Positions 51,123-64,000 of a DNA stretch of 64,000 bases are shown here, piece after piece. The notes beneath the pieces were generated by a model, which was given only the letters and a program-made list of their open reading frames with translations, ran no database searches and was not told where the DNA came from. The first letter of the stretch is position 1; every line of letters starts with the position of its first letter. A program made the position numbers and the translations under genes. Source of the DNA: Takifugu bimaculatus (Eukaryota > Chordata > Actinopteri > Tetraodontiformes > Tetraodontidae); the NCBI GenBank assembly GCA_004026145.2, contig CP034977.1, positions 1,273,043-1,337,042 of the forward strand, in the 5' to 3' direction.

Positions 51123-54100
51123 ATGCACGTGCGTGCGCTCGTCTGCGTGCTGCTGCTTCCCAGCTGGGGAGCCGCTGCTGCCCCCCCACCCTGTGACAGG
51201 TGAGTGTCTTCCTCCGCTCGGATCGGTCATCTATGAGGTTGAAGCCCGTTTTCGGTGATTTGAGAGCGTCACTCTTGCCTGCGTTGCCGTGGTAACCAGT
51301 GGGATCTACTGCACCGGGCCCATCTTGCACCGAGTCCAGACGGCCAAACTTTTTGATGACGACAAACACTTCGTGGACATGAAGCTGCGGCAGCCTCCGG
51401 GTAGGTTCTGCCCCGCGATTCTGCCGCCGGCCCGCGTGATTTGACGCGTTTTCCCTGCAGATGTGGTTCTGGCCGCGTTCCACAACCTGTCGGCGGCCGA
51501 CGCCGAGCTGCGGCACTTTTTGGACGTCTACTTTGACAAACCAGGGACGGAGTTGGAGCCGTGGACGCCGCTGGACTGGCATGAAAAGTAAGGCTGGTTT
51601 TTAAAGAGGGCCGTGATAATGTTTGACTATAATAAATGATATTGTATCAGGCCAAAGTTCCTTGAAGGAATATCCGATAAAGATTTCCGCGCCTGGGCCG
51701 AAGAGTTGCATAAAAGCTGGAAGTCTCTGTCCAGAAAGGTGACTAAAGTTCAGTTGTTTGGCTGTAAAAGTGTCCATAAATGGGCGCATAAATGAGTTCA
51801 TGGCTCATAAACTTGATCCCCCCCCCCCGCCCCCAAGATCCGCGCCGACGTGAAGGACCGCCCAGAGTTCTATTCGCAGATATACACCCCCCATCCTGTC
51901 GTCATACCCGGGGGCCGCTTCAGGGAGCTCTACTACTGGTGAGTGAATAATGAGGTGTCCTCTGGCCGGAATCGGAGCCTGGCGCCCAGAGTGACGGGCG
52001 GCGCCGTGTACCCCCCCCACAGGGACACTTACTGGGTGATCAACGGGCTCCTGCTGGCAGAGATGAAAGACACGGCCCTGGGGATGATCCAGAACTTCAT
52101 CTACCTGGTCAACAGGTGACGCCCGCCTCTACTTCAGCCACCGTGTCCTGCTGCAGGTGATTCGAGGCGTTCCTGTCCCCCCTCCCGCAGGTTCGGCTTT
52201 GTTCCCAACGGTGGGCGGGTTTACTACGAGCGCCGCAGCCAGCCGCCGTTCCTCCCTCTGATGGTGGGGAGCTATTATCAGGCCACCGGGGACAAAGAGT
52301 TCCTCAGGTCATTTGGGTGTTTCAGGGACCTTTTACAATAAAATACGAGCGATCCAAACGCTCGCAGCTCGGATGAAAAATCGCCCTCTTCCCTCTTTAT
52401 AGAGAGGCTCTGCCGGCTCTGGAGAGGGAGTACGGGTTCTGGATGCAGAACCGTTCCGTGTCCCTGGAAAGAAATGGGAAGAAACACGTGCTGAACCGAT
52501 ATAACGTCCAGGTGAACTTCCCCAGGTACGTGTGAGATCAATAAAAACTGGGAAGGAAACCGGCAGAATTCCACACAGGTGATGCTTGAAATGCTTCCAG
52601 GCCCGAATCCTACACAGACGATCTGGAATTGGCTGAAGGACTCTCTGAGGGTAAAGAAATAGTTCCTGCATGTCCCTGGTGTTCCGAGTCATAGACCTGT
52701 CTGAGCTGCTTTTCCTTCCCTCTTCAGAACAAAAGGAGCAGCTGTGGGCTGATCTGAAGGCGGGGGCAGAGTCCGGCTGGGACTTTACATCCCGCTGGTA
52801 TATAGACGGTTCTGGTCAAAACAACGGCACCCTCAGAGAGACCCGCACCAGTCAGATCCTGCCGACCGACCTCAACGCTCTGCTGTGCCACTGCGAGAGG
52901 AACCTCGCTTCATTTCACAGGGTTCTGGGTGAGCGTGCAGGAACTTCCCTGTCTGGGCTCAGCTCAGGCCACACAAAGCTGCTGGTTGCGTAACGCTGAC
53001 AAGCTGCTTCCTGACAGGTGACGGGGAGGCGGCGGCGGCGTACGAGCGCGCCGCGGCTCTGAGGCTGGAGGCCATCGAGTCCGTGCTCTGGGATGCCGAG
53101 AGGGGGGCCTGGTTTGACTACAGCCTGGTGACGCACTCCAGACATTTGGACTTTTACGCCTCCAACCTGGCTCCCCTGTGGGCCCAGTGTTATTCTCAGC
53201 CTGAGATGGGGGAGAAGGCCGTGCAGTACCTGAAGGTTGGTGGGTAAATCCTGGCGTCCGCCTTTTGTTGGCGGCACCAGGAAGGCGCAAACTGTAGTTT
53301 GTGGTTATTGTTGCTTAAAAACCGGTGGCCTCTGCTGCTCGAGAGCCCTTTAAAGGAGGTGAAGCAGAGGTTTCCCAACTCTGCCCCTCTGCACCAGCAG
53401 AGGGCAGAGACGAGCTACGCTGTTTTCACTCAAGCTTCCTGTCACTCAGAGGAGCGGCGCTCTTCAGTACCCCGGTGGAATTCCCACGTCGCTGAAGGAG
53501 TCCGGGCAGCAGTGGGACTACCCCAACGCCTGGCCTCCTTTGCAGCACATGCTCATCGAGGGTAGGCGCCGCCCCCCCAGGTGGACCGCCTGTATTTGAA
53601 AGGCGACATGCCGTCAACCTTCCGGTGTCGTTCCCAGGTTTATCCAATGTGGCGTCCGAGGAGGCTAAACAGCTGGCCTCTGAGCTGGCTCAGCGGTGGA
53701 TCAGGAGTAACTGGCTGGCCTACACGAAACACAAAGCCATGTTTGAGAAGGTGACTTTCCTGCAGCGTTAGGCTGCCCCAATTCATGTCCTCCCACAATA
53801 ACGCCTCGCCACATCTGTCACAGTACGACGTGCGCCAAGAAGGCAAACCGGGCGCTGGAGGGGAGTATAATGTGCAGGTAAGATGCCAACGGGACACCGA
53901 CGTTCCTCTGGAACCTGTTTGTGGTGTCCCTTTAGGAGCTTTTCTCTTGTTTGTAAGCTTCTCTGCCGATGGGCGGTTTTAAATGACGACGTTCTTCTCG
54001 TTCCGAGGCAGCTGGGCTTCGGCTGGACCAACGGCGTGGCCCTGCAGCTCCTGGACCGGTACGGAGCCACTCTGACATCGGGAAGCGGCTCGGGGCGTCT

Positions 54101-54146
54101 CTCGGCCTTCCTCCTCTGCCTGGTCGTCGCTCCTCTGCTCCTGTGA
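51123..54146 (+). CDS. treh: Trehalase, GPI-anchored glycoside hydrolase family 37
   Basis: Hydrolyses trehalose to two glucoses at the brush border of intestine and kidney (family knowledge). Fifteen exons in 3.0 kb: 51123-51199, 51300-51400, 51461-51587, 51651-51738, 51838-51938, 52023-52115, 52191-52307, 52403-52525, 52601-52650, 52728-52928, 53018-53235, 53450-53561, 53638-53750, 53824-53877, 54012-54146. All phases agree, giving 569 aa (human 583). Visible: signal peptide MHVRALVCVLLLPSWGAA, trehalase signature 1 PGGRFRELYYWDTYW, signature 2 QWDYPNAWPP, SGWDFTSRW with the presumed catalytic Asp, and GGEYNVQ with the presumed catalytic Glu then GFGWTNG (roles by analogy with bacterial GH37 enzymes). 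A hydrophobic C-terminus (RLSAFLLCLVVAPLLL) after a Gly/Ser stretch fits a GPI signal. The nearest neighbour is ddx6, as in human. Start chosen for the signal peptide. Confidence 0.96.
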
Positions 54147-54191
54147 ATGCAGCGTGGCAAATGAGCACAAGTTAATACCTTTTTCAAAAAA

Positions 54192-54197
54192 AATAAA
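54192..54197 (+). terminator. treh: Poly(A) signal AATAAA of treh
   Basis: AATAAA 46 bases past the treh stop, implying a very short 3' UTR. Confidence 0.6.
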
Positions 54198-56860
54198 TTA
54201 TTTTGGCGTTCTCATCCTCGGCGGTAAACGATCTCTCCTGATATCAAAGGGTGCAGATGCAATTATGCGGGCTGTCACTCCCGGCGCCGCCACTCGGATC
54301 GCGACATTAAATTGAACTGACATAATAATTATTCACCTAAATCAATTCCAACTTTTACTGCCAAACGGAAGCTTTGGGCTTTTTTTTTTTGCATGCGCAC
54401 GGCGGGTGAAATGAAAACAAGCTTTTGTGTTGAATAAAATATGAAGTGAAGGCATTAATAAGACATAATGTTGTTTAAACTGTTGAGTCTATTTTTGCCA
54501 AAGAGTTTAAGATGAGATTGCAGGTTTATCCCAGCAATCAGGTCCCGGCGAGGGAGATGTCTTTGAAAGCTTTAAAGGGGTTCGGATCTTTCAATTCATA
54601 CTGGGAAGGAAAACCAGGTCTGAAAGTGCAGCATGTTGGGAAGAAATGAATCGGATGGCGTCAGTGTTCAGAGCCATTTCTCCCTCCAGATCTCAGAACA
54701 TTAAACCCCATTTACATCAAAATGGAGAAACAGGGCTGCGGCAGTTGTGGGGGAAGGAGCAGTACAAAGTTCTGGTTGGTAAAGAACAAAATTGTTCCTT
54801 TTCGTGCCCGAGAAAACCATCTCCAAGAGCTAAAAACCCACTTCAGAACTGTTGGACAGGATGGTGGATGCTTCCATCTGAATGCTTGAAAGCAAAACTG
54901 AGGTTTTGAGTGGAGACAGAACCCAAAATAAACCCGGCTGGTTAATTTTTTGCTGAATGGAGTTTAAATGTCAAAATCGGGACGTCTCGTTGAACCCAAA
55001 TGACCTGCTCCTGCGTCCTCAGTCAGAGGAAAGCTGCACGGCAGAAACCAAACGCATCACGTCTTTTTGCCTTTTGTTTGTTTCCTTCAGTCTTCACTTC
55101 ATATCTGTGATGAAATGCAAGTCAACCATGAAATTGCATCCGTATAGATATTCAAATGGGTGTCGGTGCGGCGATAAAGGAAATGTGCTCTTAAAAGAAA
55201 GAAATCCCCCTTGGATGCGAGGCTCAGGCAGGGGAATCTCAGGGCATCACAGATTAATGATGTGGCGCCGACGGCTGGGGGCCGATGGGCGCAGCCGCCC
55301 GTGCACACCCGGCCATCGCCCTCCATCTACAAGTCACATGTGCCCCCTCACGCGTAGCTTTGACATCATCCCTGCGTACGTGGAGCTTGATGCGGTTTCC
55401 AGTCCGAACTGGCAGCGACACCTGCCACAAACCCTCGGCTTAATGAGGAGGAGCAGTCCTGCTGCGGCGTGTTTGTGCTCGCACGTGCACGCGCATCCTA
55501 ATTACAGGAGTCTGGAGGCGACGCGTGTCCTACATGATGTTTCGGGCACAAAGGTCAACGTGCTTCACCTCTGCACGTCACCCAATGAGCAGCATACAAA
55601 TATCTTTGGCTGCTGGTTTCAAAGATTTCTGTTGAATTTAGGCTTGAGTTAGTTGGGGGGGTCCAGTCTTCTCTGGCCCCTGAAGCTCAGCTATGACTCC
55701 CTGAGTCCTCGTAGCGTCCCTCAGGGTCCCGCAGGAACGGCGCTCTATCAGAGCGGTCCCCACAGATGGAGGCGTTCCGATGGTGAATCCATAGAAGCAG
55801 TCCTGGTTCCTCAGCTGCCTCCCTGTCAATCAGCCCCCATCAATAACTCATTAACAGGCCTTTGCTTGTCTTCCCTCTCATATAATCTCTCTTTAGAACC
55901 GTGACCTCCTCCCCCGGCTCTGCGGCCGAATGCATCGAAGTTTTCCTTCAGCTCTTTGACCCCCCAAGTGTAAGCATTGGCTAACTGCAGGCATTAGAGC
56001 CAAAGATATGAGATAGCTTAGTGCTATTGATCCTGCACTGTGTGCTGATATCAGGCTTTCGTGATCAATAAATTCCTCGGATTTTTCCATATCCAATCTG
56101 GACAAGGAAATGTTATCAGTGAGAAGGAAAGCCACATTGTTTCAAGTTGAGGGGGGGGAGCTTTGTCTCAGGCTTAGTTGGCCCCCCATGCTTTCTATAT
56201 GAGGTGGTAGAGCTGCTCAAATGGAGCTGTTTTATGGGGTAGAGTGACGGATGCGCAGAAATAAAATTCTACCGAATTGATGAGAAAACCTTGTTACCAT
56301 GACATCTCAGGAGATGTGGAGCCATCAAACCCTCCACTGGGGTCTGGTGCCCACGTGGACCACAGTGAGGCGGTAGAGCTCTTCGGTTCTGATGCTTCCC
56401 TTCCTCCTCGAGGTGTTTGGCTCGGTCAATATGGACTTATCACCCCTAACGGCGTGGCGCCGAGCCCCTCGAAGGCACTTTACACAGTTAAAGGAGCCTC
56501 GCTGTCTCTCTTGAGCTGTGCTCGGATCACACGCTGCATGAGAGTCACTCAGAAGCTCACACGGCCTTTTTCATCATCCGGCTGATGCAGAGGGTGTTTC
56601 AGCCTTCAGCTTTGGTGTGTCCCCGGTGTTTTGGGTCATGCTGGAGTAATTGGGACTTGTCATCTGTCTTGCAGCACCCACGGTGCCTTCACTGACACGA
56701 TAGCAGAGCTGGGCGGCGGTGAAGCGGGTCATGAACGCACCAGCACCATCGAGAGGAACAAACGGGTCGGATGCAGAGGGGAGGATCCGCAGTCGGGAGG
56801 TAAAGGAGCACAAGAGGAGTCCCGCACTTCCAGGTGCACAGATGGTGAAGCAGATGAAGA

Positions 56861-56892
56861 GGGAGGGATGGAGGGATGGAGGGAGGGAGGGG
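56861..56892. repeat. (GGGA)n/(GGAT)n purine repeat
   Basis: Tetranucleotide purine-rich run in intergenic sequence. Confidence 0.8.
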
Positions 56893-59800
56893 AATGACAC
56901 GAGGCCACATGTCTGCAGCGCCCGATTGGAAAAGTTCCAAAGAAAACACTTCAATATTTATTGTTCAGTAGCTGGTTGCAAACTTAGCAGGAAAGTATGC
57001 GGAGACGCCTGTGAAATATTTATTCCATGGGAGATAAATGTGATGATGCTGAATGAAGGAAAATGACAACGAGAGAGAAGAGAGAGAGAGAGAGAGAAAG
57101 AGCACTCCCAGATCTGGAGAGGAACAAGAAGCGGGCTGGAGAAAAGGAAGGTGGAATATTAAATTATTAGGAGGAGCTCATGAGTCTGCATTTGCAAGGC
57201 AGCAGATCTGAAGAGTCTAGACTTTGTGCTTGCTAAGCTTTTATTCCAGGCACGAATATTAACTTCTCCGTGCGTCTGCCAGTGATGAATGCGGAGGTAA
57301 TCGGGAAGATGTAGCAGCAGAGGGCGTTTCACAGGTTACACTTTTCAATTAATGCATTTAAAATCTATATTTCCATTGGGATTCCGCATGATAAAAAGGT
57401 TTACACGGGGAAAATATTTCGATTGCATTTGGGAACTTCAATAGGGTTAGGGTAGGTGTACACAGTCGTCCTGTCGGAGTCCCGGAGCGTCATACTTAAT
57501 ATGCAATTTCTTTCCTCTGATGGAATTCGATTTTTTTCATTTATGAAGGCCGGATGTCAAGAATCTAAAACACTAACATGAGCAGAAAGCCAGAAAGGTA
57601 TCCAGTCAGCAGCCCTAAAGCAGGTTATCTTTACAGAAAATGCATCAAAACTCCAATTAGTGACCTTGAAATCCCCATTTTTCCAGGGTGCTGCAGAGTT
57701 TAAAGTCTGTCTCTTCATCCCAGTGCTGACATCCCACTAAACGGACGAGCGTTGGGGGGAAAAGCAGACAAAGGTTTTATCAGGCTACCACCAAGACTAC
57801 AAAAGTCCCAAGATCACAAATTGATTTCTTTGCTATTTACAGCATTTAATAAACTCGAATCCTCTCTGAGTTCAAACGCTTCATGCACGACTCCCACGGT
57901 GAAGATTTCAGCAAAAAAAACCAAACAAAAACGAACTCACAGAAATACCATTTCAAAGGCGTCGAAGCCCCCGGAGACTTTGACGAGGGCAGAAAAGTTG
58001 CTCGCTGAAATTTTGCCTTGTTCTGAACATTATCTGAAGATCCAGAGAAGTTTTGAAGAGTGACGTCACGTAAACCAAGTGTGTCGCCCCCTAGTGGTAT
58101 ATAGCACAATTACACACTCTACGTTAGTGGACAGGCAACAGATGTGCTATGGTGTGTCCACCTTTTCCCCCTGTCTTCTATGGTCCAAGGTCCTGATTAG
58201 TTATGCACAACAGCAGAATATTGAAGAAGGTCGGGTTAAGACCGCCTTTGTCCGTCGGGGCCCTCCTGTGGTTTCTCCGGCAGAGAATAATGAAGGAACC
58301 AATCACATCATCTTTGACAAAATGCATTTAATCAGAAAAATCCTGGCAAAACACCTTTCACGGGGAATGAAAAGTGAAGTTTTATCTTAAGGAAAAACTA
58401 GAGCCACGCTGCTTTTGTCGCCTTTGATTGTCATCTACTGGAAAGGAAAATCGGACATTTTAATGACGCATTATAACGCCGCATATTATTCATTACTGCT
58501 GCTTTATATGGTTGTACCGGTCAGAGTGAAAGAGTTCTGCCTTTCCTTTCATCCACTTTAATATCTGATAATGGAATGCAGCTAAAAGGAGAAGAAAAGC
58601 GGTGCATTCTTATTGGACGTCACCTTCGCACTTCAAATATGGGAGCGAAATGAATTTTAATGATCATCATCATCTCATGATGGCGCTGGGTGGATAGATT
58701 ATTTTTTTTGATTTTTTTTTTTTTTTTGTCACTGTTGCAAGGCAGGATTTTCCCTCCCGGGGTTAACCTGAAAAGAAGCGCGGATGCCCTCCCATGTGTT
58801 GCTTCTACAGAAGCCCGGGATGCAGCGATAATGCATTCCCCAGGCGTCAGCGCTGCCTTTGAAAAGCCCCGGTGCTGGTAGAAGAAGATGGCCTTGCAGA
58901 TGCTCTGATATTCCAGCGGGGGTTTAGCTGCGGGGTCTCGGAGCTGCTCTCTGCCTGGCAGGGGGACGTTCTGGTGAGTCACGCCTGCGCGGCTCTGCGG
59001 GAAATAGAAGGCAATGAGCAGAGATGCGCCCCCTCTCCTGCTGCGCCTGAAAAAAGATGCTGCAACATCTTTTTTTTTTTTACTTTTCACCTTGCAGGAG
59101 AAGCAGACGAACGTCAGTATTTTGCCACCGCTCACATGAAAGTGAAATGAGAACTCCGGTTGGTTAAAGACCATAGTGTGTTTTTGTGAAGATGAGGACT
59201 TCCAAGTCTGGTCTCCTGAAAGTGTTACGTCTGATTTCGTCCCTTCCTTTTTCTCAATTCTCATCTATCACGCAAAATGTCCGTAGTTGTTGTCAGTAAT
59301 CACGAAAGACACACTTTATCACAGCCTGCAAGTGAATCTGGGGACTTTAAAACAACAGAAATGGCCTCTAAACGTACCACAACAGCAATTGTCCCTGTGT
59401 TCTCCCTAACTCGGTTCTTACCAGAGCCACATGTGCTGGCAGCCTCTCCGGCGTTTATACAATCACACCTTCAAGTGAAATACCAAGACTTAATCCATTT
59501 TCAGTAAATGGTATTCAGATGTTAAGCTAGTCCCTTTTTCTAATCCTCTTAAGGGTTTCTTCCCCTTCTTTTGCTGGTTGTGTTACTGTGGTATTTCTGG
59601 TGTTACAGTTGTTCACTGGGTTCAGGAAGCTATCATCAATATTTGCACGGAGAAATAAATACAAGGAGTGCAACAAATACGGGGTTTGCAGCCAGCGTGG
59701 GGATGTCTCACATTTGTCCAACACAATGATTCTGTTTTTAGGTTTGCTTGTTTTTTTGTTTTTGTAGGAGAAACCACAGCCAGATAAATTTGGCAACTAC

Positions 59801-62800
59801 CTGGTGAATGTAGCTCTGCGTCTGGCTGATAACAAGACAAGTGTTCCCCCCTGAGGAGGAGCTGAAAATTCACAGTTTACCAGCTAAAAACACAAAAACA
59901 CAACTAATTGTGTTTAAAAAACGACACGAGCAGCAACGAACCCCCCGACTGCAGATGTTTCAGTGTCCCTGCTCATTTCCAGTCCCAGTGGAAGCCGTCA
60001 GGGACACGTGGCCAGTAACACACTGGTTTGGACTGGTTCTCGGAGGGGAAAGGTCCACGCTCGGTGACTCTCCAACACTCAGATTCAACAGTTGAGTTTA
60101 TCACTCCTAATGAGAGCCTCTGCAGCCGGCCACACTCCATTACACCGGAGCCAGATGATAAATTACATCACCCTCCATGACTCCTTGACCTCAAGGGATG
60201 TTTAATTAATCACCGGCTGAACATGGCCGCCATTAGCGGCGGGAAGAGTGGCTGGAGCCGCCGCGGATGCATCCTTGCTCCCACACATCATTATTCCACC
60301 GTCTTTCCAGCTCCTTCATCATGGCAGGTTTGAATTTATAGAACCAGAAAAGGCGTGGGGGGAGACACGGTGACCTCTCGGGGGCTGTTACCAATGCTAA
60401 CTGCTGTTTAAATGCGCGGCTCAATCAGGTCCTCACTTGAATAATTGATGCCTACATATTCACAGCCAGCAGGCCAGGTTGGGAAGGTGTACAGGCGTAG
60501 GAGCAGCTACTCAGGTGGGATCTGAGGACCCCCTGAAGGAGTGGAATGGCCACAGTGGTATTAACTGGTGGGAAATAATAGGTGATGAAGTTTTCTTCGG
60601 CGATTTGGAGTCAGGATATTCGCTTTTATCTCCGCGGATGCAGCCTGACCCAGACATCCCATCACATCCTTTCTTGCACGAGCCGGAGCAGCTTAATGAG
60701 CTCCAATCAACTCAGCCAAAGTTGGCACTTGGATTAATATGCGATTAGGCCCTCCTTTGATCTCCGGAGAAAAGCTTCCTCTGTTTTCTGGTTCAGTCTT
60801 CGGTGCTGCCTTCCCTGATTTGAGACGCTCTTCAGCAACACCGAACCAGCCCCAAAAGCAAAAATAAAGGCTTTCACAAATTCAACGACCAGTCAAATCA
60901 ATAATAAATCAACGGAAATCATTCAGTCTTGGGAATACCAAAGTTTTTATGACATATTTTAGTCAAACCAACTCTGTATTATTGGTTCTCTTGTGAGGGT
61001 CAGACGTTCTAAAAAGTTATTTTTGTTGCCTTTAGTACAAACAAATTGCTGGATTATTCATATTTGCATTTTTCTTTAAACATATTGTGTGTGTGTGTGT
61101 GTGTCTGTGGGGGGAGGGGGGTCTATTTCTCCCCTGCAGCACCAAAGATGTCACATTTAATCGCTCCCATCCGGCCTTGAACAGAAAACTTGCTGCCTTG
61201 CTCATGTTTTTGGCTTGAAAAGCTTCAAAAAGGTTAGAAGGGAATTGTCCTTGGCTGAGGCAATGATTGCAACGACTTCCATCCTATAATGCCATTTCAG
61301 TAGCCCACGCTGAATACAAAAGACCGACTTTGTGACAGGGGACCGGGAACGGCCGCGTCAAGCATTCACCCTCAGTCAGAGGTGGGAATGTGCTGTTTGA
61401 GCTGCTGTTTGTGTTTTCTCTCCGCACTATTTGTCTTTACTAAACACTGGCCGGTGTCCCAATGACACAGGCGCCGCTGCGCTTTGACATTGATAGGGGC
61501 AAATAGCTGCTCCCATATTCCTCCCTCTCGTTCCCGTTTCAGTTAGAATCATGCTCTCCGCAGGAGTGGACGCGTCCTCGGAATTTCACCGCCAACCTGC
61601 TTATTGAAATTTAAATGCAGCTCGTGAAAGGTCACCGAGCCTGAAACAGCGGCCGCCCGGGGGTGTCACATTCCAACTGGGGCTCCATTAAAATTGAAGA
61701 TATACTGGCTGAGCTGAGATCAGCTCACAGCTGATGAAGGTCATGTGATGCTTCGCTCGAGTCACCCCTTGGTGCCGCGTGTGATCAGCTATTCAAATAT
61801 TTACCTGCACGATAGCGAATCCCTGCGAGCGTTGCTGGTGCGGGTGGCCGAGGGACCGGTTCCCCTCGCACGTTTCCAGCTTGGCCTGCTCTGCACCCCC
61901 CCCCTCCCCGGCTGAGCCGCTACGTCTCATCCGCTCACTGTGAGCCGAGCGGCGTCCAATCTGGCCCCGAGCGTTGGAACGCCGGCCGCTCTCGGTGTCA
62001 GCTCTTCTCAGGGTTGTCAGAAGTCCTCTGTCATATCCCCCCACCGGCTGTCCCAGCAGGCTCCCAGTAAATCAACCGGACCGGGCCCGGACCGGAGCCG
62101 GTGGCCATGCCCCCCCCCCTCCCACACACACACACCCCATCTGCTGCAGCAGAGATCCTCTCCCATATCCTGCTGGTCTTAACCTTAGCATGATGTCAGA
62201 AGAAAATCGGAGCGCGGTGCATTATTATTGGATGGAAATACCGGGTACATCAGAACGCTCTGCCCGTTCCCATCCGACACGTGTTGTCGTGCGCGTCCGG
62301 TTCAGAGATGATGGAAACCACCCGCCACCGTCATCCATCTTTGCCTTCTCCTCCGTCACCGTGCCGACGCAGAACACCGCAGAAGGAGCGTCTGAAAGCG
62401 AAATGATCCCTATATTGAATACTTGTCACTTTTAAAGCAAATCCTGTTTATAGAAACGCCAGAAGACAACAAGACCATCTGAAGCCATCAGGAGAGTGTG
62501 GGAAACTTCATTTCCAACAACCAGCAGGAACTTCTGAACACAACTGGGCTGTGACGCCTTTATAGTGACATTTTATATACCCCCCCCCCACCTTTTCTCT
62601 ACCAGCTGGGCGGCTTTTTAATTTAATAAAAGGCCGATTCGAACGCGGCGGCGGACGGTGACGCTGACGTTCTGGCCACTGTGAAGCAAACCCCATCCTC
62701 CTGAAGAGCCAGCGTGATGCTCGCCGCCTCTTATAAGCTGAATAAAGATAAGTGGGTTTAATCACAAGCGGTTTCAGCTGAACAAAAGTGGTGAATCGAT

Positions 62801-63574
62801 TCCGCCGCCACGCACGCCGCGCCGCCATCGACTGGCTCCTGCACGGACCAGAGGAAAAAGAGCTGACGCTAAATGCTCGACGCTCCTCGGCGATGTTTGG
62901 GCCGAAGCGGCAGGAGGTGGCGCCGATCCGTCGCCTCCCTTTAAAGCGTCTTCTCACGTTGGCTGTGTTGTGGGACAGGAGCGACGCGAAGTCGCGGCGC
63001 CGTCGTTCCCGTCAATTAGCCGTCGTCGGTGTTGTGAAGGATGCAGCGGAGGGTGAAAGTGCTGCTTACCATAATTACTGTGATAGCATCAGAGTTAGAA
63101 CAAGAGGCTCTTTTTCAGGAGCTTAACAAACACAGCTGCTAAAGCCTCTGCGGAGGGTAGAAGCACAGTTCCGGTTTCAGAGGGCCCCACATCCGTCTTT
63201 TAGCCGCTCTTCTGCCGCGCCTTCACAGGAAATTCTAAATGGAAGTTTCTCCGTGGGCTTCTCAGCGTGCTCCTCTTCCTTCCAGCGGCTTGGAGAACCT
63301 TTTCCACTGATTACCACCAAAGTGAATTTCAATAATGACGACGGAAAGAGGCGAAGGGGACGGAGGGAGAGCTGGGTTTGATCTTGAAGCGGGTGAAGGG
63401 CGTGGGAGTCCTGGGGGGGTCGGCTCCTTTCAAGGTGCTTGTAGCCTCCGGGGAAGCTCTGTGCATGTCTACATCTTCATCTCCCACCAACCTCTGTGAC
63501 TCAAGATCAATTATGATTGACAAGAGGCTTGGCAGAGGGCTTATATTGCTTGATCTACATCTATCATCCTCCAC

Positions 63575-63633
63575 CACACACACGCACATGCACAGACACA
63601 CACACACACACAGACACACATCCACACACACAC
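63575..63633. repeat. (CA)n microsatellite, imperfect
   Basis: CA run with G and T interruptions near the right end of the window. Confidence 0.85.
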
Positions 63634-64000
63634 ACTCATCTTCATCCTGTCTTCACAGTCTTCAGTAATTCAGTGGGGTTTTATGCACATCTCCAAACCG
63701 CCAGCCTCGTCTTAAAGCATCTGTGCAAGCTTCTTTTTGTTGTAATGATGTTGTTTAGTGTTCACTGTGATTAAACTCTGCTGATGAGGATGATTAAATC
63801 ACACATGGATTAATGAGTTCACCGTCCTCACAAGTATAGTAAAGTAGTTTGAGACAATGGAAACGGTTCTACACGCCTGCTTATTTGCTCTTCTTCGGCA
63901 GAACTCGCCATCAGGTCCACACACTGACCATTAAAAGCTGGTTAAGTCATGCCGGCTTTTCTCTGAACCCACAAGTGTGAAATTAGCTTCAATAAGAACA

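Larger units (their letters stand above)
54200..64000. other. Region downstream of treh, no gene seen
   Basis: Several open frames of 100-214 codons exist on both strands but none shows a conserved domain, splice context or normal composition; the 214-codon minus-strand frame at 58620-59264 spans Lys codons made of poly-T tracts. Repeats: GGGA/GGAT units at about 56861-56892, GA at about 57080-57100, GT at about 61087-61104 and CA at about 63575-63633. In human the next gene is PHLDB1; none of its conserved exons is visible here, so its 5' flank or introns may lie in this part. Confidence 0.5.

Noticed and set aside
58620..59264. A 214-codon open frame on the minus strand
   Set aside because: Poly-Lys runs come from T tracts; no domain, no splice context, no similarity that I recognise.
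60120..60450. AT-rich homeobox-like words (TTTAATTAAT) that could mark a conserved non-coding element
   Set aside because: Too short and unspecific to claim without comparison to other species.
62508..62957. A 149-codon Arg-rich open frame on the minus strand
   Set aside because: Arg/Ser-rich from CpG-rich DNA, with no recognisable motif.

Overview
This window is vertebrate nuclear DNA, almost certainly from a ray-finned (teleost) fish with a compact genome. The genes are split by short GT-AG introns, many of 70-400 bp, and encode vertebrate-specific families. Teleost-type interspersed repeats and very many (CA/GT)n microsatellites lie between them. There is nothing prokaryotic here. I do not assign a species.

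Layout: (1) 1-8890 is the upstream or first-intron region of CDON, with no recognisable exon. (2) 8957-20620 (+) is cdon, a Hedgehog co-receptor and cell-adhesion protein in 18 coding exons. It has 4 Ig and 3 FNIII domains, one transmembrane segment and a CDON-type tail. (3) 22722-23470 (-) is a complete two-exon gene for a 136-aa secreted single-Ig-domain protein that I cannot name with confidence. (4) 23.5-35.2 kb is mostly non-coding, with a decayed LINE fragment, microsatellites and a CpG-rich probable promoter near 31.0-31.6 kb. (5) 35304-41433 (+) is bcl9l, a beta-catenin/Pygopus adaptor of Wnt signalling. (6) 41907-43738 (-) is cxcr5, the B-cell homing chemokine receptor. (7) 45333-47932 (+) is ddx6, the DEAD-box RNA helicase of P-bodies, with a UTR of about 3 kb. 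(8) 51123-54146 (+) is treh, the GPI-anchored trehalase. (9) 54.2-64 kb holds no gene I can support.

The block bcl9l-cxcr5-ddx6-treh keeps the gene order and all four relative orientations I recall for human 11q23.3, which supports orthology rather than mere family membership. In human, CDON lies several Mb away at 11q24; here it is about 15 kb from bcl9l. The genes share a neighbourhood, not a pathway: cdon acts in Hedgehog, bcl9l in Wnt, cxcr5 in lymphoid homing, ddx6 in mRNA decay and treh in carbohydrate digestion.

The most notable result is a set of small reading-frame breaks inside otherwise well-conserved exons: two in cdon, one in bcl9l and a compensated pair in cxcr5. Each can be explained by one or two extra bases. 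ddx6 and treh are intact throughout. Uncorrected insertion errors in the assembly explain this most simply, but each break changes the predicted protein and needs checking. Other points of interest are a cdon gene with no fifth Ig exon, the orphan secreted Ig gene, an octamer site upstream of cxcr5, a perfect 48-bp inverted repeat in the cxcr5 intron, and overlapping poly(A) signals between bcl9l and cxcr5.
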